A stretch of 64,000 nucleotides of DNA from Alphaproteobacteria bacterium (lineage in GTDB: Bacteria; Pseudomonadota; Alphaproteobacteria; Micropepsales; Micropepsaceae): contig CANJJD010000012.1 in the NCBI GenBank assembly GCA_947474645.1, positions 1 through 64,000 on the forward strand. Direction: 5' to 3'. Shown piece after piece: positions 35,927-43,704 of this stretch; within the stretch, counting starts at the first letter, position 1; each line of letters begins with the position of its first letter. A program made the position numbers and the translations under genes. The notes under the pieces were generated by a model. It was not told the DNA's origin. It saw only the letters and a program-made list of their open reading frames with translations, and did no database searches.

Positions 35927-36856
35927 ATGGACAGACGCACGATTTTGGCGGGGTTGGGCGCCCTGGCTGCGATCCCGCCGGCACGGGCGCAAGCGGTTCC
36001 GGCCTGGTCCTCCCCGGTCATGGACATGCATTTCCACATGCGCGCGGAAGCGGCCCTGAACATCGCGCACCAGCAAGGCGCCGGGATCACGGCCGCCAAT
36101 CTCCTGACCCGCTACGATCCGGCAAAGCCGCTGACCGCCCAGCAGGCTTCGCCCTCGCCCCTGTTCTCCTGCTGGTTTGCCGCCACCGACATCACCCAGC
36201 CCGGCGCCGAACAGATCCTGACGCAAGCTGTGAAAGCCGGCGCGAAAGGTTTCGGCGAGTTGAAATACCAGGTGGCGGCCGACGGGCCGGAAATGCGCCG
36301 GGTCTATGACCTGGCGGCGGACTTGAACGTGCCTGTGCTGATCCATTTCCAGGAGATCGGCCAGCCCGCGGCGCCGGGCGGCTACAATACCGGCATCAAG
36401 CGCTTTGCCGCGATGCTGAAAGCCTATCCGCGCACCAAGTTCATCGCCCATGCCGATGCCTTCTGGGCCAATATCAGCGCCGACTATGCCGAACAGAAAT
36501 CCTATCCCGGCGGACCGATCGTGCCGGGCGGGGTCAGCGACAGGCTGCTGGGTGATTATCCCAACCTGTTCGCCGACATCAGCGCCAACTCGGCCAACAA
36601 TGCCCTGTCGCGCGATCCGGCATTTACGAAAGATTTTCTGAACCGCCACCAGGACAAGCTGCATTTCGGCAGCGACTGCAATTGCGAGGACGGCAAGGGC
36701 GGCGGCGCGGCGCAGAACTCCACATCGGTTGCTCCGCGCATGCGCGGCAAATGCGTGGCGCAGGAGACCTTGAAGCTGCTGACCGCTTCGACGTCAAAGC
36801 CGGTGTTCCGCAAGCTGGTTTGGAAGAACGCGCACCGGCTGCTGGGCATCAGCTAA
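35927..36856 (+). CDS. Exported metal-dependent amidohydrolase (amidohydrolase_2 type)
   Basis: A 309-residue TIM-barrel hydrolase with an N-terminal Tat-like signal (MDRRTILAGLGALAAIPPARA). The metal motif HxH appears as MDMHFHMR near residue 35, a second histidine in VLIHFQEIG, another in KFIAHADAFW, and the late aspartate in HFGSDCNCEDG. The family covers decarboxylases and hydrolases of cyclic or aromatic acids. The start at 35927 is preceded by GGGAGG. It is divergent from the DUF1592 operon across a 202-base gap (35725-35926), which holds no gene and presumably both promoters. Confidence 0.88.
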   Translation: MDRRTILAGLGALAAIPPARAQAVPAWSSPVMDMHFHMRAEAALNIAHQQGAGITAANLLTRYDPAKPLTAQQASPSPLFSCWFAATDITQPGAEQILTQAVKAGAKGFGELKYQVAADGPEMRRVYDLAADLNVPVLIHFQEIGQPAAPGGYNTGIKRFAAMLKAYPRTKFIAHADAFWANISADYAEQKSYPGGPIVPGGVSDRLLGDYPNLFADISANSANNALSRDPAFTKDFLNRHQDKLHFGSDCNCEDGKGGGAAQNSTSVAPRMRGKCVAQETLKLLTASTSKPVFRKLVWKNAHRLLGIS

Positions 36857-36861
36857 TTCCG

Positions 36862-37323
36862 TCAATGGTCGTAGCTGATCACGCGTGAAATTTTCCATTC
36901 GTCGTCCTTCAGCCGCCAGACATGGAGAAACTGCGCCTGGCCGATATTGTTCGGCTCGCCTGGGTGCAGGAAGCGATGCGTGCCCACCTCCAGCGCGCCG
37001 AAACCAGGCAGCGGATAGACCGCCAGCGATCCCGGCACCAATTCGCGCACCATCTTCCCGCAGATATTATCCTTGGTCTTCTGGATCAGGTCCGCCTTGC
37101 CGACCGAAAGGCCACCCTTGTCATGATAGAATTACAGGTCATCGGTAAAATAGCTGCCGAATGTTTCCAGATCGCAGCGGTTTGAGGCGCCAAACACGGC
37201 GGCATCCGCGGCCGCGACGGCTTTATAGAGCGGGTCCTGCAGGGGCAGCGATCCTGGCTGCGCGGCAGCAGGCACCGCCAAGGCCAGCAGAAAAGCCAGC
37301 CAAGCCATTTTGTTCACGGGCAT
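36862..37323 (-). pseudogene. NTF2/SnoaL-like exported protein, interrupted by one in-frame TAA
   Basis: Read through, this frame gives a 153-residue NTF2-like (DUF4440/SnoaL-type) protein: a signal peptide (MAWLAFLLALAVPAAAQ), then YKAVAAADAAVFGASNRCDLETFGSYFTDDL, a stop, then FYHDKGGLSVGKADLIQ and VWRLKDDEWKISRVISYDH at the end. The TAA at 37132-37134 sits where the family usually has Glu or another residue in the F(T/D)DDxEFYHD segment, so a single GAA-to-TAA change explains it. No frameshift is needed and both halves stay in one frame. The start at 37323 lies 4 bases past the esterase stop with GGAAAG upstream. Sequencing error and true pseudogenisation are both possible. Confidence 0.8.
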
Positions 37324-37327
37324 GGCG

Positions 37328-38314
37328 CTACTTTCCGAACATCCAGCGCAATATTCCAGGCAGCAGCCACCCGCCATGCACATCGGAATGGGCGCCGTCG
37401 CCCCATTCGAAGCGCACGTCATAGCGCGCGCCGAGAACGTTCTTGGTATCGGCATTGGCGTTGGCCCATTGCAGCGAGGACAACATCTGCTGATTGGCCA
37501 GGTACCAGCTACCATGCTCGTTGTTGAGGTCGGCGGCGCCGTCCTGCAGGAAAATGCGGATGGGCCGGATGGGGCTTTTGCGGATCAGTCCCGGATAAGT
37601 GTCGCCGCCCGGGATCATCGGATGGTCGGCCGTCGCCGGCTGATAGCCGATCGAGGTATAGCTGCCGATCATGCTGATGACATTGCCGAATTGATCGGGC
37701 CGGTGCCACGCCACCGTCCAGGCGCAGATGGCGCCGCTGGAGGTGCCGCCGATGGCGCGCTTTTTCGGATCGTTGGTGAAGCGATAATTTTTTGCGACCT
37801 CCGGCATGATCTCGTCGATCAGCATGCGGGTATAGGCATCGCTGAGCGCGTCATATTCCTGCGCCCGATGATTGGGATTGCCGGTGCAGGCATAGCCGGT
37901 GCAGCCCGCCGGTCCCAAGCCATCGGGATAATGGTCGGTGCCGCTGTTGCCGGGGGTTATGAAGATGCCCAGCGTGGCGGGGATTTCACCTTTGGCGATC
38001 AGATTATCCAGCACCACAGGGATATTCAGCGGACCTTGCGGGTTGATGGCGCGCTGGCCGTCCTGAAACACCAGCAGGTTGGGCGGCGACTTGGGATCAT
38101 ACTTGGCGGGGACGTAAATCCAGTAGCGCCGCACCGTGTTCGGAATGGCTTTGCTCTTGAATTCCAGCGGCCCGATCAGCTTGCCCTTGGGCACACCGGG
38201 TTGCGGGATCGAATCCGCCGTCGGCGGATATTCGCCCGGCTTGCGCGGCTCCGCCGCAAAAGCGGTTCCCGCCAGCAACGTCAACGCCAAGCCACATGTC
38301 GCCCAGAATTTCAT
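37328..38314 (-). CDS. Exported esterase of the enterochelin-esterase-like family
   Basis: A 328-residue alpha/beta-hydrolase with a signal peptide (residues 1-20). The nucleophile elbow is GGTSSGAICA (near residue 190), where the second Ser would be the nucleophile, and the C-terminal histidine lies in GDGAHSDVHGGWLLPG. The N-terminal RRYWIYVPAKYDPKSP segment is typical of esterase D/Fes-like hydrolases, which also include feruloyl and acetylxylan esterases. It would act in the periplasm. It lies directly downstream of the second GMC oxidoreductase gene (gap 16 bases) and upstream of the interrupted NTF2-like gene, all on the minus strand, so the three may form one operon. Confidence 0.88.
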   Translation of the reverse strand: MKFWATCGLALTLLAGTAFAAEPRKPGEYPPTADSIPQPGVPKGKLIGPLEFKSKAIPNTVRRYWIYVPAKYDPKSPPNLLVFQDGQRAINPQGPLNIPVVLDNLIAKGEIPATLGIFITPGNSGTDHYPDGLGPAGCTGYACTGNPNHRAQEYDALSDAYTRMLIDEIMPEVAKNYRFTNDPKKRAIGGTSSGAICAWTVAWHRPDQFGNVISMIGSYTSIGYQPATADHPMIPGGDTYPGLIRKSPIRPIRIFLQDGAADLNNEHGSWYLANQQMLSSLQWANANADTKNVLGARYDVRFEWGDGAHSDVHGGWLLPGILRWMFGK

Positions 38315-38330
38315 ACCCTGCCCCTTTGTT

Positions 38331-40019
38331 TTAGATCGCACCGGCTTTTACCAGCTTGACCGCATAATCGGCGGCCCGCACCGTCAGCGCCATGAATGTC
38401 ATGGATGGATTGACGCAAGAGGTGGACGCCATCTGCGCCCCATCGGTGACAAAGACATTGTCGGCGTCGTGGAGCTGGCTCCAGCGATTGACCACCGATG
38501 TGCGCGGATCGGCGCCCATGACGGCCCCGCCCATCTCGTGAATGGCGTCGCCGGGCACATGCTCCTCGTTCGACGAGCCGATATTGGTCAGCCCCGCCGC
38601 CTTCATCATCTTTTCGCCCTGCAGCGCGGCGTCGCGCAGCATCTTCTGTTCATTGTCGCGGAACGTGACGTTGAACACCGCCAGCGGCACGCCGTAGCGG
38701 TCCAGCTTGTTCGGGTTCAGGCTCAGCGTGTTGTCCTTGTATGGCAGGCATTCGCCAAAGGCCGTGAAGCGGATGACCCAGGGCTCATAGCCGCGCATGC
38801 CTTGCTTCATTGCCGCGCCGAAGCCCTGCGGCGGGGCGGAATTGCGCCCGGCAGCGCCCTGCATGCCATAGCCGCGGATGAAATCGGCGTCGGCATCCTG
38901 GCCGTTCAGGTTGCGGAAGCGCGGGATATAAACGCCATTGGGACGCCGGCCATAGGTGATGAAGGGCTCCAGCGCCGGATCGGGCACCGTGCCCCAGAAG
39001 TTGGTGCGGAAGGCATGGTCCATGATGTAGTGGCCGAGCAACCCGCTGGAGTCAGCGAAGCTCCTGTCGCTGCCCGGCAGGCGCGAGTTCAGCAGGATCT
39101 GGGTCGAAGCCAGGGTCGAGGCGCAAACAAACACGATGCGCGAGGTATGGACCTTGGCCTGCATGGTGTTGGCGTCCACCACCCGCACGCCGGTAACCTT
39201 CTTGGTGGCAGGATCATATTCCAGGTTGGTCACCACCTGGTCCGACAGCAAAGTCAGGTTCCCGGTCTTGCGCGCCGCGGGCAGCGTCACGGCCTGGGTC
39301 GAAAAATAAGCGCCAAAAGAACAGCCGCGGGCGCACATGGATCGGCTCTGGCAGCGGGCGCGGCCCTGTTCCGGCTTGTCCTGGGTCATGTTGGCGGTGC
39401 GGGTGGAGATCAGCTTGCGGCCCGGCATGGCTTTTTCCAGCCGCTCCTTCACCCAGATCTCGGCGGCGTTCAACGGATGGGGCGGCTGGTACTCGCCATC
39501 GGGAAGCTGCGGCAGCCCCTCTTTGGAACCGGCGATGCCGGCGTAACTTTCGACATGGGAATACCAGGGCGCGATCTCGTCATAATCGATCGGCCAGGGA
39601 CTGCCATGGCCGTCGCGCTTGTTGGCTTCGAAGTCGATCTTGCTCCAGCGCAGCGCCACCCGGCCCCAGATCAGCGACTTGCCGCCCACCTGGGCGGGGC
39701 GCACCCAGCGGAACGGCTTGGAGTTCTCGAAGTCGATCGGGTTCAGCCGGTCATTGTTGTAGTAGTGGGTCTGCTGGGTCAGGTTGGCGCCGCCCCATTT
39801 GGCCATGATGTAATTGCGATCCACCTCGGCCGGCGGCAGGTTGCCGCGATAGGGAAGCTGCCAGGGGCCCTTGCCTTCGGTGACATAGTCCTTGCGGTGC
39901 TCCACCATGCGGCCGCGCTCCAGCATCAGGACCTTCAGGCCTTTTTCGCACAGCTCCTTGGCGGCCCAGCCGCCGCTGATGCCGGAGCCGATGACAATGG
40001 CGTCGAATTCATAAGCCAT
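38331..40019 (-). CDS. GMC oxidoreductase, second copy
   Basis: A 562-residue FAD flavoprotein of the GMC family. The FAD motif is VIGSGISGGWAAKELCEKG (residues 10-28), with CASTLASTQILLNS near 295 and the C-terminal HEMGGAVMGADPRTSVV near 495. It belongs to the gluconate/glucoside dehydrogenase-like branch and is a distant relative of the protein at 24360-26045. It has no signal peptide; the subunit III gene 10 bases upstream has a Tat signal and could carry it to the periplasm. The likely reaction is oxidation of a sugar or glycoside, coupled to the respiratory chain. Confidence 0.92.
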   Translation of the reverse strand: MAYEFDAIVIGSGISGGWAAKELCEKGLKVLMLERGRMVEHRKDYVTEGKGPWQLPYRGNLPPAEVDRNYIMAKWGGANLTQQTHYYNNDRLNPIDFENSKPFRWVRPAQVGGKSLIWGRVALRWSKIDFEANKRDGHGSPWPIDYDEIAPWYSHVESYAGIAGSKEGLPQLPDGEYQPPHPLNAAEIWVKERLEKAMPGRKLISTRTANMTQDKPEQGRARCQSRSMCARGCSFGAYFSTQAVTLPAARKTGNLTLLSDQVVTNLEYDPATKKVTGVRVVDANTMQAKVHTSRIVFVCASTLASTQILLNSRLPGSDRSFADSSGLLGHYIMDHAFRTNFWGTVPDPALEPFITYGRRPNGVYIPRFRNLNGQDADADFIRGYGMQGAAGRNSAPPQGFGAAMKQGMRGYEPWVIRFTAFGECLPYKDNTLSLNPNKLDRYGVPLAVFNVTFRDNEQKMLRDAALQGEKMMKAAGLTNIGSSNEEHVPGDAIHEMGGAVMGADPRTSVVNRWSQLHDADNVFVTDGAQMASTSCVNPSMTFMALTVRAADYAVKLVKAGAI

Positions 40020-40029
40020 GCATCACCGC

Positions 40030-40590
40030 TCAGGACGAAAAGACGCGCCGCACATCGGCGAAAGGATATTTGCCGTCATAGCGGCCCGGCACCGGCAGAT
40101 AGACCCGCTCCTGCTTGCAGCCGACCTCGGACGAGTAATAGCCCAGCACCACGAGCTGACGCAGATGCTGGAAGAAGTTGGCGGGCAGCCCGGAAATCTT
40201 GTTGTCCATCGCCAGGGTCAACACCGCGTCCTGCTGCTGGGCGGTCAGGGCGGCGAACGGCTTTCCGTAATGGACGCGGGCATAGCCATCGGTCACGCCC
40301 AGGCCTTGCATGAACTCGTTGCGGTCGGTGGGTTCGTACGAGTCGGCCAGCATCATTTCCATGAAGGCCGGTACCCCGGCGACAATGGCGCCCGGCGTGT
40401 CGGTGGTGGGGACGATGCGCTCGCTGACGGCGGCCGCGAGGCTGCGCTGTTCCGCGCTGAAAAAGGCGCGGCTGGGGGTGAAACCGGGTGTGGCTTCGGC
40501 CGCCAGCGCCCGGGCCAAGGGGGCAACGATGTCGGCGCCCAACAGTGCGGCCGCACCCGTCAAAAGGCCGCGCCGGTCCAGAAACCACAT
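40030..40590 (-). CDS. Gluconate 2-dehydrogenase subunit 3 family protein, Tat signal
   Basis: A 186-residue small subunit with a clear twin-arginine signal (DRRGLLTGAAALLG, residues 5-18, cleavage after ALAAEA). The mature part shows subunit III features: LAAAVSERIVPTTDTPGAIVAGVP, FMEMMLADSY and LGYYSSEVGC. It is directly upstream of the GMC oxidoreductase gene (gap 10 bases), which is how subunit III provides export for the flavoprotein. No cytochrome c subunit gene is adjacent. The 123-base divergent gap to the glycosyltransferase operon (40591-40713) holds no gene. Confidence 0.9.
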   Translation of the reverse strand: MWFLDRRGLLTGAAALLGADIVAPLARALAAEATPGFTPSRAFFSAEQRSLAAAVSERIVPTTDTPGAIVAGVPAFMEMMLADSYEPTDRNEFMQGLGVTDGYARVHYGKPFAALTAQQQDAVLTLAMDNKISGLPANFFQHLRQLVVLGYYSSEVGCKQERVYLPVPGRYDGKYPFADVRRVFSS

Positions 40591-40713
40591 GGGATTTTCC
40601 TCTAGCCTGCGCCCTCTTTCGGGGCGTCCGGCGCAATGGTAAGCGCTTTAACCGGCAATGAAAATAGCCGGGACCGGGCTTGCGGGCGAAGCTTCGGCTA
40701 TGGTCTAGAACAG

Positions 40714-42960
40714 ATGATGAATCCGGACGGGCTTCTCAAACAGGCGCTAGCCTTCCACCAGAGCGGCAATCTGGGGGATGCCGAACGCTTGTATCTTCAG
40801 TTGATGCGGGCGGCTCCGAAGGATGCCACCGCGCCGCACCTGCTGGGCGTGGTGCGGGCGCAGCAGGGCCGCAACAGCGAAGCGCTGGAGCTGATGGACG
40901 CGGCGCTGAAGCTGAAGCCCAATGCGCCCGAAGTGCTGTCCAACTACGGCAATGTGCTGAGGACCGAAGGACGCTTCGCCGAAGCCCTGGCCAGCTATGA
41001 CAAGGCGCTGGCGGCCAAGCCGGCCTATGCCGCCACCCTGGCCAAGCGCGCCATGGTGCTGCGCGACCTGGGGCGGCCGGAAGCGGCGCTGGAAAGCGTG
41101 GACCGCGCGCTGGCGCTCCAGCCCGATGGCATAGAGGCGCTGAACACACGCGGCATCATCCTGGCCGACCTGAACCGCAGCGACGAGGCACTGGCCAGCT
41201 ATGGACGCGCCCTGGCGCTGGCGCCCGGTTTCCCCGACACGCTGAATAACCGCGCGTTGCTGCTGAAAGACCTGAAGCGCCTTGATGAGGCGCTGGACGA
41301 TGTCGAGCAGGCGCTGACCGTGCATCGCGATTTTGCCGAAGGCTGGAATAATCGCGGCATCATCCTGTTCGACTTGAAGCGCATGGGCGATGCGCTGGAC
41401 AGTTACGACCAGGCGCTGGCCCTGCGCCCCGACTATGCCGAGGCCCTCAACAACCGCGCTGTGGCGTTGTGGAGCTTGAAGCGCTTTGAGGAATCGCTGG
41501 CCGATTGCGACCGCGCCATCAGCCTGCGGGCCGGTTTCGCCGACACGCTTTACAATCGCGGCAACGCCTTGACCGAACTCAACCGGCCGGAGGAGGCGCT
41601 GGCCGCGTACGAACAGGCGCTGGCCCTGGCGCCCGATCATCCATCCGCCCTTAGTGGGTTGGCCAATGCCGCTTTGACTATCGGCGACTGGAAACGCACT
41701 GCCGAGCTGGCGCCGCGCCTGGCGGCGGATGTGCTGGCGGGCAAGTCGGTGATCCAGCCCTTTGTGCTGATGGGCTATCTCGACGACAACGAATTGCAGC
41801 TTCGCTGTTCGCAGAATTATGTCCGCCAGGCCGGCCCCGGGCCGCTGCCGCCGCTTTGGACCGGCGAGCGCTACAACCATGACCGGATCCGCGTCGCCTA
41901 TCTGTCGGCCGATTTCCACAGCCACGTCACCTCCGCCTTGACGGTGGAAATGTTCGAGTGTCACGACCGCAGCCGTTTTGAGACCCTCGCCGTCTCCTTC
42001 GGTCCCGACGACAACAGCGCCATGCGCCAACGCCTGCTGGGCGCCTTTGACAGTTTCGTGGACGCGCGGCTGCAGAATGACCGCGAAGTGGCGCAGACCT
42101 TGCGCGAATGGGAAATTGACATTGCCGTGGATCTGGGCGGCCACACTTCGGGCGCGCGACCCTGGGTGCTGGCGCATCGCCCCGCCCCGGTGCAGGCCAA
42201 GTATATGGGTTACCCCGGCACTTCGGGTTCGGACTTTATCGATTATATCGTCGCCGACCGCATGGTGGTGCCGCCCGGCCAGGATGGTTTCTTCAGCGAG
42301 AAAATCGCGGCCCTGCCCGCCACCCTGTGGGTCACCGATACCAAGCGCGAGGTCCTGCCGCCGCCTTCACGGGCGGACGCCGGGCTGCCGGAAAGCGGCT
42401 TTGTCTTTTGCTGCTTCAACCACAATTGGAAAATCACCCCGCCCTTGTTCGACATCTGGATGCGGCTGCTGAACCAGGTGGAAGGCAGCGTGCTGTGGCT
42501 GCTGGAAGGCAATGCCAGCATTCGGGACAACCTGAAGAAAGAAGCCCAGGCGCGCGGCGTGGCGCCGGAGCGGCTGATCTTTGCCGGCCGCACCACGCCC
42601 GAAGCGCATCTGGCGCGCCAGCAACTGGCCGATCTTTTCCTGGATACCCTGCCCTACAACGCCCACACCACTGCCAGCGATGCGCTGTGGGCGGGACTGC
42701 CATTGCTCACTGTGCCAGGCAAATCCTTTCCCGCGCGGGTGGCCGCCAGCATCCTGCAGGCGGCCGGGCTGCCGGAGCTGATCGCCCAAGACTTCGCCGC
42801 CTACGAAGCTAAGGCGCTGGAACTGGCGCGCGATCCTGCCGCCCTGAAAATCATCCGTGACAAGCTGACCGCAACACGCGCCGCCATGCCGCTGTTCGAC
42901 ACCGCCCGCTTCACCCGCGAGCTGGAAGCCGCCTATATCGCCATGCTGGGGGCCGCATGA
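40714..42960 (+). CDS. TPR and O-GlcNAc transferase-like protein (SPINDLY/GT41)
   Basis: A 748-residue protein. Residues about 1-320 are eight or nine tetratricopeptide repeats (for example YGNVLRTEGRFAEALASYDKAL, LNNRAVALWSLKRFEESLADCD). Residues about 390-745 are a GT41 catalytic region: RVAYLSADFHSH, DIAVDLGGHTSGARPWVLAHRPAP, YMGYPGTSGSDFIDY, CFNHNWKITPPLF and DTLPYNAHTTASDALWAGLPLLT, all hallmarks of the bacterial SPINDLY/OGT family that glycosylates proteins on Ser/Thr. It is the first gene of a five-gene operon with ATGA overlap to the next. No strong Shine-Dalgarno is seen before the paired ATGs at 40714/40717; either could be the start. Confidence 0.92.
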   Translation: MMNPDGLLKQALAFHQSGNLGDAERLYLQLMRAAPKDATAPHLLGVVRAQQGRNSEALELMDAALKLKPNAPEVLSNYGNVLRTEGRFAEALASYDKALAAKPAYAATLAKRAMVLRDLGRPEAALESVDRALALQPDGIEALNTRGIILADLNRSDEALASYGRALALAPGFPDTLNNRALLLKDLKRLDEALDDVEQALTVHRDFAEGWNNRGIILFDLKRMGDALDSYDQALALRPDYAEALNNRAVALWSLKRFEESLADCDRAISLRAGFADTLYNRGNALTELNRPEEALAAYEQALALAPDHPSALSGLANAALTIGDWKRTAELAPRLAADVLAGKSVIQPFVLMGYLDDNELQLRCSQNYVRQAGPGPLPPLWTGERYNHDRIRVAYLSADFHSHVTSALTVEMFECHDRSRFETLAVSFGPDDNSAMRQRLLGAFDSFVDARLQNDREVAQTLREWEIDIAVDLGGHTSGARPWVLAHRPAPVQAKYMGYPGTSGSDFIDYIVADRMVVPPGQDGFFSEKIAALPATLWVTDTKREVLPPPSRADAGLPESGFVFCCFNHNWKITPPLFDIWMRLLNQVEGSVLWLLEGNASIRDNLKKEAQARGVAPERLIFAGRTTPEAHLARQQLADLFLDTLPYNAHTTASDALWAGLPLLTVPGKSFPARVAASILQAAGLPELIAQDFAAYEAKALELARDPAALKIIRDKLTATRAAMPLFDTARFTRELEAAYIAMLGAA

Positions 42961-43694
42961 GCGAACCCATCAAGCTGTCGGTCGCCGCGCCTGCCTACAA
43001 CGAAGCCGAGGGCATCGAAGCGGTCGTAACCGAGTGGCACACATTCCTGTCTGCCTGCGATGACGTGTCGGAATTCGAGATTGTGATCTGCAATGACGGC
43101 AGCAAGGACCGCACCGGCGAAATCCTGGACCGGCTGATCATGCCTTTCCCCAATCTGCGCCCGCTGCATTTTGCCCAGAACCAGGGCGCCGCCGCCGCGC
43201 TCAATCATGCCATCGCCGCCACCCATGGCGACTGGGTGCTGCTGCTGGACAGTGACGGGCAGTTTCCCATCGCCAACCTGCCCGACATGCTGGCGGCAGT
43301 GCGGTCGGGCGCCAAAGCCGCCATCGGCATCCGCCAGAAAAAAGACGCGGCCTTTGCCCGCTTCGGAAGCTGGGCCAGCGGGCTGGTGTGCAATATAGTG
43401 CATGGCACCGGCCTGAAGGACTTCAATTCCGCCTTCAAGCTGGTATGGGGGCCGACTTTGCGCGGGCTGGGGCTGGAAGCCAAAGGTATGAATTATTCCA
43501 CCGAGGTGACCTCGCGGCTGCTGGAACGCCGCATCGTGCCGGTGGAAGTGGCGATCACCCACCGCCCCCGCACCACCGGTGTCAGCAGCATGAAGCTGGT
43601 CAAGGGCGCCATTCATCGCTTCCTGTTCGTGATCTACATCGCCCTGCGCCAACTGCTGCTTCTGCTGGGCATACTCACGCGGCCTCTCCCATGA
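42957..43694 (+). CDS. Family 2 glycosyltransferase, DPM1-like
   Basis: A 245-residue GT2 enzyme. Visible are VAAPAYNEAEGIEAVV, the nucleotide-binding ICNDGSKDRTGEIL, the acidic metal motif LLDSDGQFP (near residue 100) and the acceptor-side DFNSAFKLV segment. A hydrophobic C-terminal stretch (LFVIYIALRQLLLLLGIL) suggests membrane contact, as in polyprenyl-phosphate glycosyltransferases. The ATG overlaps the stop of the OGT-like gene (ATGA at 42957-42960). It may transfer sugar onto a lipid carrier or onto a growing glycan whose protein part is supplied by the OGT-like enzyme. Confidence 0.9.
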   Translation: MSEPIKLSVAAPAYNEAEGIEAVVTEWHTFLSACDDVSEFEIVICNDGSKDRTGEILDRLIMPFPNLRPLHFAQNQGAAAALNHAIAATHGDWVLLLDSDGQFPIANLPDMLAAVRSGAKAAIGIRQKKDAAFARFGSWASGLVCNIVHGTGLKDFNSAFKLVWGPTLRGLGLEAKGMNYSTEVTSRLLERRIVPVEVAITHRPRTTGVSSMKLVKGAIHRFLFVIYIALRQLLLLLGILTRPLP

Positions 43695-43704
43695 GGAGTG
43701 GCAC

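Noticed and set aside
37132-37515. Separate small gene for the N-terminal half of the interrupted NTF2-like protein
   Set aside because: The fragment ends at the internal stop and the remaining half continues in the same frame with family-typical sequence, so one interrupted gene is the better reading.
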